A stretch of 64,000 nt of DNA from Plantago ovata (Eukaryota; Streptophyta; Magnoliopsida; Lamiales; Plantaginaceae), in NCBI GenBank assembly GCA_028274465.1, contig CM051457.1:74436496-74500495 (forward strand), read 5' to 3'. The position numbers and the translations under genes were made by a program. Below the pieces are notes generated by a model. The model was not told the DNA's origin. It did no database searches and saw nothing but the letters and a program-made list of their open reading frames with translations. Below, one piece after another: positions 12,901 through 27,100 of the stretch (within the stretch, counting starts at the first letter, position 1; each line of letters begins with the position of its first letter).

Positions 12901-15900
12901 GTGGATGAATGAATCATCTTGTTGGTAAGCACAATAGATAGGTTAGTTTCAATGGACTCTTTAACTTGCTCATTAAGGAAGCAAGGGAACTTCTTATTTG
13001 ATCGTGTATATAACTCTAGTACTTGTAGTTAGTTCTCTCCTATGTTTGCGGAAAGGAATATCATAGCGGAACATTCTATATAGCAATCTAACTAATCTAG
13101 TGATCTAGTTGTTGTTCTATATAAAGGGAAGACATACAAATCATTCTTTACATGGGATTGTATCTTTCATCTACCTAATGCAATAAAAGTGAATGAATGA
13201 ATCAATAGACAACTAATCTAGTTTGTAAATGTAATGGAAAGGTTAGTTTCAGCTATAGTACTTGTAGTTAGTTCTCTCCTATGTTTCAGGATAGAGATAT
13301 CATAATGGAACACTCTAAATAGCAATCTAACTAATCAAGTGATCTAGTAGTTGTTCTATACATACAACTCATTCTTTACATGGATTGTATCTTTCATCTA
13401 CCTAAAGCAATAGAAATTGAATGAATGAATCAATAGACAACTAATCTAGTTTGTAAGGGTAATGGAAAGGTTAGTTTCAGCTATAGTACTTGTAGTTAGT
13501 TCTCTCCTATGTTTGAGGAAAGGGATATCATAATGGAACACTCAAAATAGCAATCTAACTAATCTAGTGATCTAGTTGTTGTTATATACATACAACTCAT
13601 TCTTCACATGGCATTGTATCTTTCATGTACATAAAGCAATAGAAAGTGGATGAATGAATCATCTAGTTAGTAAGCACAATAGATAGGTTAGTTTCAATGG
13701 ACTCTTTAACTTGCTCATTAAGGAAGCAAGGGAACTTATTATTTGATTGTGTATATAACTCTATTACTTGTAGTTAGTTCTCTCCTATGTTTGCGGAAAG
13801 GAATATCATAACGGAACATTCTATATAGAAATCTAACTAATCTAGTGATCTAGTTGTTGTTCTATATAAAGGGAAGACATACAACTCATTCTTTACATGG
13901 GATTGTATCTTTCATCTACCTAATGCAATAGAAAGTGAATGAATGAATCAATAGACAATTAATCTTGTTTGTAAGTGTAATGGAAAGGTTAGTTTCAGCT
14001 ATAGTACTTGTAGGTAGTTCTCTCCTATGTTTGAGGATAGGGTTATCATAATGGAACACTCTAAATAGCAATCTAACTAATCTAGTGATCTAGTAGTTAT
14101 TCTATACATACAACTCATTCTTTACATGGGATTGTATCTTTCATCTACCTAATGCAATAGAAAGTGAATGAATGAATCAATAGACAATTAATCTTGTTTG
14201 TAAGTGTAATGGAAAGGTTAGTTTCAGCTATAGTACTTGTAGTTAGTTCTCTGCTATGTTTGAGGAAAGGGATATCATAATGGAACACTCTTAATAGCAA
14301 TCTAACTAATCTAGTGATCTAATAGTTGATCTAGTAGTTGTTCTATACATACAGCTCATTCTTCACATGGCATTGTATCTTTCATCTACATAAAGCAATA
14401 GAAAGTGGATGAATGAATCATCTAGTTAGTAAGCACAATAGATAGGTTAGCTTCAATGGACTATTTAACTTGCTCACTAAGGAAGCAAGGGAACTACTTA
14501 TTTGATTGTGTATATAACTCTAGTACTTGTAGTTACTTCTCTCCTATGTTTGCGGAAAGAGATATCATAACGGAAAACTCTATATAGAAATCTAACTAAT
14601 CTAGTGATCTAGTTGTTGTTCTATATAAAGGGAAGACATACAGCTCATTCTTTACATGGGATTGTATCTTTCATCTACCTAATGCAATAGAAAGTGAATG
14701 AATGAATCAATAGACAATTAATCTTGTTTGTAAGTGTAATGGAAAGGTTAGTTTCAGCTATAGTACTTGTAGTTAGTTCTCTCCTATGTTTGAGGATAGG
14801 GTTATCATAATGGAACACTCTAAATAGCAATCTAACTAATCTAGTGATCTAGTAGTTATTCTATACATACAACTCATTCTTTACATGGATTGTATCTTTC
14901 ATCTACCTAAAGCAATAGAATTTGAATGAATGAATCAATAGACAACTAATCTAGTTTGTAAGGGTAATGGAAAGGTTAGTTTCAGCTATAGTACTTGTAG
15001 TTAGTTCTCTCCTATGTTTGAGGAAAGGGATATCATAATGGAACACTCAAAATAGCAATCTAACTAATCTAGTGATCTAGTTGTTGTTATATACATACAA
15101 CTCATTCTTCACATGGCATTGTATCTTTCATGTACATAAAGCAATAGAAAGTGGATGAATGAATCATCTAGTTAGTAAGCACAATAGATAGGTTAGTTTC
15201 AATGGACTCTTTAACTTGCTCATTAAGGAAGCAAGGGAACTTATTATTTGATTGTGTATATAACTCTATTACTTGTAGTTAGTTCTCTCCTATGTTTGCG
15301 GAAAGGAATATCATAACGGAACATTCTATATAGAAATCTAACTAATCTAGTGATCTAGTTGTTGTTCTATATAAAGGGAAGACATACAACTCATTCTTTA
15401 CATGGGATTGTATCTTTCATCTACCTAATGCAATAGAAAGTGAATGAATGAATCAATAGACAATTAATCTTGTTTGTAAGTGTAATGGAAAGGTTAGTTT
15501 CAGCTATAGTACTTGTAGGTAGTTCTCTCCTATGTTTGAGGATAGGGTTATCATAATGGAACACTCTAAATAGCAATCTAACTAATCTAGTGATCTAGTA
15601 GTTATTCTATACATACAACTCATTCTTTACATGGGATTGTATCTTTCATCTACCTAATGCAATAGAAAGTGAATGAATGAATCAATAGACAATTAATCTT
15701 GTTTGTAAGTGTAATGGAAAGGTTAGTTTCAGCTATAGTACTTGTAGTTAGTTCTCTGCTATGTTTGAGGAAAGGGATATCATAATGGAACACTCTTAAT
15801 AGCAATCTAACTAATCTAGTGATCTAATAGTTGATCTAGTAGTTGTTCTATACATACAGCTCATTCTTCACATGGCATTGTATCTTTCATCTACATAAAG

Positions 15901-18900
15901 CAATAGAAAGTGGATGAATGAATCATCTAGTTAGTAAGCACAATAGATAGGTTAGCTTCAATGGACTATTTAACTTGCTCACTAAGGAAGCAAGGGAACT
16001 ACTTATTTGATTGTGTATATAACTCTAGTACTTGTAGTTACTTCTCTCCTATGTTTGCGGAAAGGGATATCATAACGGAAAACTCTATATAGAAATCTAA
16101 CTAATCTAGTGATCTAGTTGTTGTTCTATATAAAGGGAAGACATACAGCTCATTCTTTACATGGGATTGTATCTTTCATCTACCTAATGCAATAGAAAGT
16201 GAATGAATGAATCAATAGACAATTAATCTTGTTTGTAAGTGTAATGGAAAGGTTAGTTTCAGCTATAGTACTTGTAGTTAGTTCTCTCCTATGTTTGAGG
16301 ATAGAGTTATCATAATGGAACACTCTAAATAGCAATCTAACTAATCTAGTGATCTAGTAGTTATTCTATACATACAACTCATTCTTTACATGGGATTGTA
16401 TCTTTCATCTAACTAAAGCAATAGAAAGTGAATGAATGAATCAATAGACAACTAATCTAGTTTGTAAGGCTAATGGAAAGGTTAGTTTCAGCTATAGTAC
16501 TTGTAGTTAGTTCTATCCTATGTTTGAGGAAAGGGATATCATAATGGAACACTCTAAATAGCAATCTAACTAATCTAGTGATCTAGTAGTTGTTCTATAC
16601 ATACAACTCATTCTTCACATGGCATTGTAACTTTCATCTACATAAAGCAATAGAAAGTGGATGAATGAATCATCTAGTTAGTAAGCACAATAGATAGGTT
16701 AGCTTCAATGGACTATTTAACTTGCTCACTAAGGAAGCAAGGGAACTTCTTATTTGATTGTGTATATAACTCTAGTACTTGTAGTTAGTTCTCTCCTATG
16801 TTTGCGGAAAGGGATATCATAACGGAACACTCTATATAGCAATCTAACTAATCTAGTGATCTAGTTGTTGTTCTATATAAAGGGAAGACATACAACTCAT
16901 TCTTTACATGGGATTTTATCTTTCATCTACCTAAAGCAATAGAAAGTGAATGAATGAATCAATAGACAACTAGTCTAGTTTGTAAGGGTAATGGAAAGGT
17001 TAGTTTCAGCTATAGTACTTGTAGTTAGTTCTCTCCTATGTTTGAGGAAAGGGATATCATAATGAAACACTCTAAATAGCAATCTAACTAATCTAATGAT
17101 CTAGTAGTTGATCTAGTAGTTGTTCTATACATACAGCTCATTCTTCACATGGCATTGTATCTTTCATCTACATAAAGCAATAGAAAGTGGATGAATGAAT
17201 CATCTAGTTAGTAAGCACAATAGATAGGTTAGCTTCAATGGACTATTTAACTTGCTCACTAAGGAAGCAAGGGAACTACTTATTTGATTGTGTATATAAC
17301 TCTAGTACTTGTAGTTACTTCTCTCCTATGTTTGCGGAAAGGGATATCATAACGGAAAACTCTATATAGAAATCTAACTAATCTAGTGATCTAGTTGTTG
17401 TTCTATATAAAGGGAAGACATACAGCTCATTCTTTACATGGGATTGTATCTTTCATCTACCTAATGCAATAGAAAGTGAATGAATGAATCAATAGACAAT
17501 TAATCTTGTTTGTAAGTGTAATGGAAAGGTTAGTTTCAGCTATAGTACTTGTAGTTAGTTCTCTCCTATGTTTGAGGATAGGGTTATCATAATGGAACAC
17601 TCTAAATAGCAATCTAACTAATCTAGTGATCTAGTAGTTATTCTATACATACAACTCATTCTTTACATGGATTGTATCTTTCATCTACCTAAAGCAATAG
17701 AATTTGAATGAATGAATCAATAGACAACTAATCTAGTTTGTAAGGGTAATGGAAAGGTTAGTTTCAGCTATAGTACTTGTAGTTAGTTCTCTCCTATGTT
17801 TGAGGAAAGGGATATCATAATGGAACACTCAAAATAGCAATCTAACTAATCTAGTGATCTAGTTGTTGTTATATACATACAACTCATTCTTCACATGGCA
17901 TTGTATCTTTCATGTACATAAAGCAATAGAAAGTGGATGAATGAATCATCTAGTTAGTAAGCACAATAGATAGGTTAGTTTCAATGGACTCTTTAACTTG
18001 CTCATTAAGGAAGCAAGGGAACTTATTATTTGATTGTGTATATAACTCTATTACTTGTAGTTAGTTCTCTCCTATGTTTGCGGAAAGGAATATCATAACG
18101 GAACATTCTATGTAGAAATCTAACTAATCTAGTGATCTAGTTGTTGTTCTATATAAAGGGAAGACATACAACTCATTCTTTACATGGGATTGTATCTTTC
18201 ATCTACCTAATGCAATAGAAAGTGAATGAATGAATCAATAGACAATTAATCTTGTTTGTAAGTGTAATGGAAAGGTTAGTTTCAGCTATAGTACTTGTAG
18301 GTAGTTCTCTCCTATGTTTGAGGATAGGGTTATCATAATGGAACACTCTAAATAGCAATCTAACTAATCTAGTGATCTAGTAGTTATTCTATACATACAA
18401 CTCATTCTTTACATGGGATTGTATCTTTCATCTACCTAATGCAATAGAAAGTGAATGAATGAATCAATAGACAATTAATCTTGTTTGTAAGTGTAATGGA
18501 AAGGTTAGTTTCAGCTATAGTACTTGTAGTTAGTTCTCTGCTATGTTTGAGGAAAGGGATATCATAATGGAACACTCTTAATAGCAATCTAACTAATCTA
18601 GTGATCTAATAGTTGATCTAGTAGTTGTTCTATACATACAGCTCATTCTTCACATGGCATTGTATCTTTCATCTACATAAAGCAATAGAAAGTGGATGAA
18701 TGAATCATCTAGTTAGTAAGCACAATAGATAGGTTAGCTTCAATGGACTATTTAACTTGCTCACTAAGGAAGCAAGGGAACTACTTATTTGATTGTGTAT
18801 ATAACTCTAGTACTTGTAGTTACTTCTCTCCTATGTTTGCGGAAAGGGATATCATAACGGAAAACTCTATATAGAAATCTAACTAATCTAGTGATCTAGT

Positions 18901-20978
18901 TGTTGTTCTATATAAAGGGAAGACATACAGCTCATTCTTTACATGGGATTGTATCTTTCATCTACCTAATGCAATAGAAAGTGAATGAATGAATCAATAG
19001 ACAATTAATCATGTTTGTAAGTGTAATGGAAAGGTTAGTTTCAGCTATAGTACTTGTAGTTAGTTCTCTCCTATGTTTGAGGATAGAGTTATCATAATGG
19101 AACAGTCTAAATAGCAATCTAACTAATCTAGTGATCTAGTAGTTATTCTATACATACAACTCATTCTTTACATGGGATTGTATCTTTCATCTAACTAAAG
19201 CAATAGAAAGTGAATGAATGAATCAATAGACAACTAATCTAGTTTGTAAGGCTAATGGAAAGGTTAGTTTCAGCTATAGTACTTGTAGTTAGTTCTATCC
19301 TATGTTTGAGGAAAGGGATATCATAATGGAACACTCTAAATAGCAATCTAACTAATCTAGTGATCTAGTAGTTGTTCTATACATACAACTCATTCTTCAC
19401 ATGGCATTGTAACTTTCATCTACATAAAGCAATAGAAAGTGGATGAATGAATCATCTAGTTAGTAAGCACAATAGATAGGTTAGCTTCAATGGACTATTT
19501 AACTTGCTCACTAAGGAAGCAAGGGAACTTCTTATTTGATTGTGTATATAACTCTAGTACTTGTAGTTAGTTCTCTCCTATGTTTGCGGAAAGGGATATC
19601 ATAACGGAACACTCTATATAGCAATCTAACTAATCTAGTGATCTAGTTGTTGTTCTATATAAAGGGAAGACATACAACTCATTCTTTACATGGGATTTTA
19701 TCTTTCATCTACCTAAAGCAATAGAAAGTGAATGAATGAATCAATAGACAACTAGTCTAGTTTGTAAGGGTAATGGAAAGGTTAGTTTCAGCTATAGTAC
19801 TTGTAGTTAGTTCTCTCCTATGTTTGAGGAAAGGGATATCATAATGAAACACTCTAAATAGCAATCTAACTAATCTAATGATCTAGTAGTTGTTCTATAC
19901 ATACAACTCATTCTTCACATGGCATTGTATCTTTCATCTACATAAAGCAATAGAAAGTGGATGAATGAATCATCTAGTTAGTAAGAACAATAGATAGGTT
20001 AGTTTCAATGGACTCTTTAACTTGCTCATTTAGGAAGCAAGGGAACTTCTTATTTGATTGTGTATATAACTCTACTACTTGTAGTTAGTTCTCTCCTATG
20101 TTTGCGAAAAGTGATATCATAACGGAAAACTCTATATAGCAATCTAACTAATCTAGTGATCTAGTTGTTGTTCTATATAAAGGGAAGACATACAACTCAT
20201 TCTATACATGGGATTGTATCTTTCATCTACCTAATGCAATAGAAAGTGAATGAATGAATCAATAGACAAATAATCTTGTTTGTAAGTGTAATGGAAAGGT
20301 TAGTTTCAGCTATAGTACTTGTAGTTAGTTCTCTCCTATGTTTGAGGATAGGGTTATCATAATGGAACACTCTAAATAGCAATCTAACTAATCTAGTGAT
20401 CTAGTAGTTATTCTATACATACAACTCATTCTTTACATGGGATTGCATCTTTCATCTACCTAAAGCAATAGAAAGTGAATGAATGAATCAATAGACAACT
20501 AATCTAGTTTGTAAGGCTAATGGAAAGGTTAGTTTCAGCTATAGTACTTGTAGTTAGTTCTATCCTATGTTTGAGGAAAGGGATATCATAATGGAACACT
20601 CTAAATAGCAATCTAACTAATCTAGTGATCTAGTAGTTGTTCTATACATACAACTCATTCTTCACATGACATTGTAACTTTCATCTACATAAAGCAATGG
20701 AAAGTGGATGAATGAATCATCTAGTTAGTAAGCACAATGGATAGGTTGGTTTCAATGGACTCTTTAACTTGCTCACTAAGGAAGCAAGGGAACTTCTTAT
20801 TTGATTGTGTATATAACTCTAGTACTTGTAGTTAGTTCTCTCCTATGTTTGCAGAAAGGGATATCATAACGGAACACTCTATATAGCAATCTAACTAATC
20901 TAGTGATCTAGTTGTTGTTCTATATAAAGGGAAGACATACAACTCATTCTTTACATGGGATTGTATCTCTCATCTACC
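9959..20978 (-). repeat. Satellite array 2, proximal part (variant-rich)
   Basis: This is the same family as array 1 in reverse complement. The B-monomer marker 'gcaagggaac' recurs every ~723-759 bp (10036, 10759, 11501, 12235, 12981, 13726, 14485, 15231, 15990, 16737), then 530, 746, 759, 747, 518 and 747, so the basic unit is a B-A-A trimer of ~746 bp with two B-A dimers. From ~13.7 to 20.8 kb a variant set ('gctcactaagg', 'gatctaatagttgatc', 'gtaggtag') marks large recent duplications with offsets of 1505 and 2782 bp. The first ~1-2 kb is full of small insertions and losses relative to the rest. No coding potential. Confidence 0.94.
14300..19860 (-). repeat. Tandem 2782 bp block duplication inside array 2
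   Basis: Four B markers repeat with the identical offset of 2782 bp (14485/17267, 15231/18013, 15990/18772, 16737/19519). Rare variants such as 'gtaggtagttctctcc' (15,515 and 18,297) are shared. The few differences noticed are single bases (for example actctaaat near 16,320 against agtctaaat near 19,102). Block edges are approximate: left copy ~14.3-17.1 kb, right copy ~17.1-19.9 kb. Confidence 0.8.
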
Positions 20979-21121
20979 TTTTTTTTTTTAATAATCGAAC
21001 CATTACAATTTCATAAGTAGCATTACAAAGCTAGTAATAAACTATAAATAATCTCGCACTTGACGAGAATTAAACCTATGACCTCTAGTGTCATGACACG
21101 TCAATCAAACCAATTGAGCTA
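20979..21121 (-). mobile_element. tRNA-derived SINE inserted in the satellite
   Basis: On the minus strand the element opens with an A-box match TAGCTCAATTGG (21110-21121), has a B-box-like GGTTTAATTCTC (21065-21076) 33 nt further on, then a short unrelated body, and ends in an 11-base poly(A) (T run 20979-20989 on the plus strand). This is the layout of a plant tRNA-derived SINE (~143 bp). Satellite flanks are 'catctacc' on the left and 'agaaagtgaat' on the right. Compared with neighbouring monomers the ~8-9 bp 'aaagcaat' between these flanks is absent and no target-site duplication is visible, so insertion came with a small target loss or the duplication was later deleted. Confidence 0.8.
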
Positions 21122-24100
21122 GAAAGTGAATAAATAAATCAATAGACAACTAATCTAGTTTGAAAGGGTAATGGAAAGGTTAGTTTCGGCTATAGTACTT
21201 GTAGTTAGTTGTCTCCTATGTTTGAGGAAAGGGATATCATAATGGAATACTCTAAATAGCAATCTAACTAATCAAGTGATCTAGTAGTTGTTCTATACAT
21301 ACAACTCATTCTTTACATGGATTGTATCTTTCATCTACCTAAAGCAATAGAAATTGAATGAATGAATCAATAGAAACTAATCTAGTTTGTAAGGGTAATG
21401 GAAAGGTTAGTTTCAGCTATAGTACTTGTAGTTAGTTCTCTCCTATGTTTGAGGAAAGGGATATCATAATGGAACACTCTAAATAGCAATCTAACAAATC
21501 TAGTGATCTAGTAGTTGTTATATACATACAACTCATTCTTCACATGGCATTGTATCTTTCATGTACAGAGAAAGTGTATGAATGAATCATCTAGTTAGTA
21601 AGCACAATAGATAGGTTAGTTTCAATGGACTCTTTAACTTGCTCATTAAGGAAGCAAGGGAACTTCTTATTTGATTGTGTATATAACTCTAGTAATTGTA
21701 GTTAGTTCTCTCCTATGTTTGGGGAAAGGAATATCATAACGGAACATTCTATATAGCAATCTAACTAATCTAGTGATCTAGTTGTTGTTCTATATAAAGG
21801 GAAGACATACAAATCATTCTTTACATGGGATTGTATCTTTCATCCATCTAATGCAATAGAAAGTGAATAAATGAATCAATAGACAACTAATCTAGTTTGT
21901 AAGTGTAATGGAAAGGTTAGTTTCAGCTATAGTACTTGTATTTAGTTCTCTCCTATGTTTGATGATAGAGATATCATAATGGAACACTGTAAATAGCAAT
22001 CTAACTAATCAAGTGATCTAGTAGTAGTTCTATACATACAACTCATTCTTTACATGGATTGTATCTTTCATCTACGTAAAGCAATAGAAAGGGAATGAAT
22101 GAATCAATAGACAACTAATCTAGTTTGTAAGGGTAATGGAAAGGTTAGTTTCAGCTATAGTACTTGTAGTTAGTTCTCTCCTATGTTTGAGGAAAGAGAT
22201 ATCATAATGGAACACTCTAAATAGCAATCTAACTAATCTAGTGATCTAGTAGTTGTTATATACATACAACTCATTCTTCACATGGCATTGTATCTTTCAT
22301 GTACATAAATCAATAGAAAGTGGATGAATGAATCATCTTGTTGGTAAGCACAATAGATAGGTTAGTTTCAATGGACTCTTTAACTTGCTCATTAAGGAAG
22401 CAAGGGAACTTCTTATTTGATCGTGTATATAACTCTAGTATTTGTAGTTAGTTCTCTCCTATGTTTGCGGAAAGGAATATCATAACGGAACATTCTATAT
22501 AGCAATCTAACTAATCTAGTGATCTAGTTGTTGTTCTATATAAAGGGAAGACATACAAATCATTCTTTACATGGGATTGTATCTTTCATCTACCTAATCC
22601 AATAAAAGTGAATGAATGAATCAATAGACAACTAATCTAGTTTGTAAATGTAATGGAAAGGTTAGTTTCAGCTATAGTACTTGTAGTTAGTTCTCTCCTA
22701 TGTTTCAGGATAGAGATATCATAATGGAACACTCTAAATAGCAATCTAACTAATCAAGTGATCTAGTAGTTGTTCTATACATACAACTCATTCTTTACAT
22801 GGATTGTATCTTTCATCTACCTAAAGCAATAGAAACTGAATGAATGAATCAATAGAAACTAATCTAGTTTGTAAGGGTAATGGAAAGGTTAGTTTCAGCT
22901 ATAGTACTTGTAGTTAGTTCTCTCCTATGTTTGAGGAAAGGGATATCATAATGGAACACTCTAAATAGCAATCTAACAAATCTAGTGATCTAGTAGTTGT
23001 TATATACATACAACTCATTCTTCACATGGCATTGTATCTTTCATGTACAGAGAAAGTGTATGAATGAATCATCTAGTTAGTAAGCACAATAGATAGGTTA
23101 GTTTCAATGGACTCTTTAACTTGCTCATTAAGGAAGCAAGGGAACTTCTTATTTGATTGTGTATATAACTCTAGTAATTGTAGTTAGTTCTCTCCTATGT
23201 TTGCGGAAAGGAATATCATAACGGAACATTCTATATAGCAATCTAACTAATCTAGTGATCTAGTTGTTGTTCTATATAAAGGGAAGACATACAAATCATT
23301 CTTTACATGGGATTGTATCTTTCATCCATCTAATGCAATAGAAAGTGAATAAATGAATCAATAGACAACTAATCTAGTTTGTAAGTGTAATGGAAAGGTT
23401 AGTTTCAGCTATAGTACTTGTATTTAGTTCTCTCCTATGTTTGATGATAGAGATATCATAATGGAACATTCTAAATAGCAATCTAACTAATCAAGTGATC
23501 TAGTAGTAGTTCTATACATACAACTCATTCTTTACATGGATTGTATCTTTCATCTACGTAAAGCAATAGAAAGTGAATGAATGAATCAATAGACAACTAA
23601 TCTAGTTTGTAAGGGTAATGGAAAGGTTAGTTTCAGCTATAGTACTTGTAGTTAGTTCTCTCCTATGTTTGAGGAAAGAGATATCATAATGGAACACTCT
23701 AAATAGCAATCTAACTAATCTAGTGATCTAGTAGTTGTTATATACATACAACTCATTCTTCACATGGCATTGTATCTTTCATGTACATAAAGCAATAGAA
23801 AGTGGATGAATGAATCATCTAGTTAGTAAGCACAATAGATAGGTTAGTTTCAATGGACTCTTTAACTTGCTCATTAAGGAAGCAAGGGAACTTATTATTT
23901 GATTGTGTATATAACTCTATTACTTGTAGTTAGTTCTCTCCTATGTTTGCGGAAAGGAATATCATAACGGAACATTCTATATAGAAATCTAACTAATCTA
24001 GTGATCTAGTTGTTGTTCTATATAAAGGGAAGACATACAAATCATTCTTTACATGGGATTGTATCTTTCATCTACCTAATGCAATAGAAAGTGAATGAAT

Positions 24101-27100
24101 GAATCAATAGACAACGAATCTAGTTTGTAAGTGTAATGGAAAGGTTAGTTTCAGCTATAGTACTTGTAGTTAGTTCTCTCCTATGTTTGAGGATAGAGAT
24201 ATCATAATGGAACACTCTAAATAGCAATCTAACTAATCAAGTGATCTAGTAGTTGTTCTATACATACAACTCATTCTTTACATGGATTGTATCTTTCATC
24301 TACCTAAAGCAATAGAAAGTGAATGAATGAATCAATAGACAACTAATCTAGTTTGTAAGGCTAATGGAAAGGTTAGTTTCAGCTATAGTACTTGTAGTTA
24401 GTTCTCTCCTATGTTTGAGGAATGGGATATCATAATGGAACACTCTAAATAGCAATCTAACTAATCTAGTGATCTAGTAGTTGTTCTATACATACAACTC
24501 ATTCTTCACATGGCATTGTATCTTTCATGTACATAAAGCAATAGAAAGTGGATGAATGAATCATCTAGTTAGTATGCACAATAGATAGGTTAGTTTCAAT
24601 GGACTCTTTAACTTGCTCATTAAGGAAGCAAGGGAACTTATTATTTGATTGTGTATATAACTCTATTACTTGTAGTTAGTTCTCTCCTATGTTTGCGGAA
24701 AGGAATATCATAACGGAACATTCTATATAGAAATCTAACTAATCTAGTGATCTAGTTGTTGTTCTATATAAAGGGAAGACATACAAATCATTCTTTACAT
24801 GGGATTGTATCTTTCATCTACCTAATGCAATAGAAAGTGAATGAATGAATCAATAGACAACGAATCTAGTTTGTAAGTGTAATGGAAAGGTTAGTTTCAG
24901 CTATAGTACTTGTAGTTAGTTCTCTCCTATGTTTGAGGATAGAGATATCATAATGGAACACTCTAAATAGCAATCTAACTAATCAAGTGATCTAGTAGTT
25001 GTTCTATACATACAACTCATTCTTTACATGGATTGTATCTTTCATCTACCTAAAGCAATAGAAATTGAATGAATGAATCAATAGAAACTAATCTAGTTTG
25101 TAAGGGTAATGGAAAGGTTAGTTTCAGCTATAGTACTTGTAGTTAGTTCTCTCCTATGTTTGAGGAAAGGGATATCATAATGGAACACTCTAAATAGCAA
25201 TCTAACTAATCTAGTGATCTAGTAGTTGTTATATACATACAACTCATTCTTCACATGGCATTGTATCTTTCATGTACATAAAGCAATAGAAAGTGATGAA
25301 TGAATCATCTAGTTAGTAAGCACAATAGATAGGTTAGTTTCAATGGACTCTTTAACTTGCTCATTAAGGAAGCAAGGGAACTTATTATTTGATTGTGTAT
25401 ATAACTCTATTACTTGTAGTTAGTTCTCTCCTATGTTTGCGGAAAGGAATATCATAACGGAACATTCTATATAGAAATCTAACTAATCTAGTGATCTAGT
25501 TGTTGTTCTATATAAAGGGAAGACATACAAATCATTCTTTACATGGGATTGTATCTTTCATCTACCTAATGCAATAGAAAGTGAATGAATGAATCAATAG
25601 ACAACGAATCTAGTTTGTAAGTGTAATGGAAAGGTTAGTTTCAGCTATAGTACTTGTAGTTAGTTCTCTCCTATGTTTGAGGATAGAGATATCATAATGG
25701 AACACTCTAAATAGCAATCTAACTAATCAAGTGATCTAGTAGTTGTTCTATACATACAACTCATTCTTTACATGGATTGTATCTTTCATCTACCTAAAGC
25801 AATAGAAATTGAATGAATGAATCAATAGACAACTAATCTAGTTTGTAAGGGTAATGGAAAGGTTAGTTTCAGCTATAGTACTTGTAGTTAGTTCTCTCCT
25901 ATGTTTGAGGAAAGGGATATCATAATGGAACACTCTAAATAGCAATCTAACTAATCTAGTGATCTAGTAGTTGTTATATACATACAACTCATTCTTCACA
26001 TGGCATTGTATCTTTCATGTACATAAAGCAATAGAAAGTGGATGAATGAATCATCTAGTTAGTAAGCACAATAGATAGGTTAGTTTCAATGGACTCTTTA
26101 ACTTGCTCATTAAGGAAGCAAGGGAACTTATTATTTGATTGTGTATATAACTCTAGTACTTGTAGTTAGTTCTCTCCTATGTTTGCGGAAAGGAATATCA
26201 TAACGGAACATTCTATATAGAAATCTAACTAATCTAGTGATCTAGTTGTTGTTCTATATAAAGGGAAGACATACAAATCATTCTTTACATGGGATTGTAT
26301 CTTTCATCTACCTAATGCAATAGAAAGTGAATGAATGAATCAATAGACAACGAATCTAGTTTGTAAGTGTAATGGAAAGGTTAGTTTCAGCTATAGTACT
26401 TGTAGTTAGTTCTCTCCTATGTTTGAGGATAGAGATATCATAATGGAACACTCTAAATAGCAATCTAACTAATCAAGTGATCTAGTAGTTGTTCTATACA
26501 TACAACTCATTCTTTACATGGGATTGTATCTTTCATCTACCTAAAGCAATAGAAAGTGAATGAATGAATCAATAGACAACTAATCTAGTTTGTAAGGCTA
26601 ATGGAAAGGTTAGTTTCAGCTATAGTACTTGTAGTTAGTTCTCTCCTATGTTTGAGGAATGGGATATCATAATGGAACACTCTAAATAGCAATCTAACTA
26701 ATCTAGTGATCTAGTAGTTGTTCTATACATACAACTCATTCTTCACATGGCATTGTATCTTTCATGTACATAAAGCAATAGAAAGTGGATGAATGAATCA
26801 TCTAGTTAGTAAGCACAATAGATAGGTTAGTTTCAATGGACTCTTTAACTTGCTCATTAAGGAAGCAAGGGAACTTATTATTTGATTGTGTATATAACTC
26901 TATTACTTGTAGTTAGTTCTCTCCTATGTTTGCGGAAAGGAATATCATAACGGAACATTCTATATAGAAATCTAACTAATCTAGTGATCTAGTTGTTGTT
27001 CTATATAAAGGGAAGACATACAAATCATTCTTTACATGGGATTGTATCTTTCATCTACCTAATGCAATAGAAAGTGAATGAATGAATCAATAGACAACGA

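Noticed and set aside
21060-21121. A functional tRNA gene at the SINE head
   Set aside because: Only A- and B-box-like segments are present; there is no cloverleaf, and a poly(A)-ended body follows.
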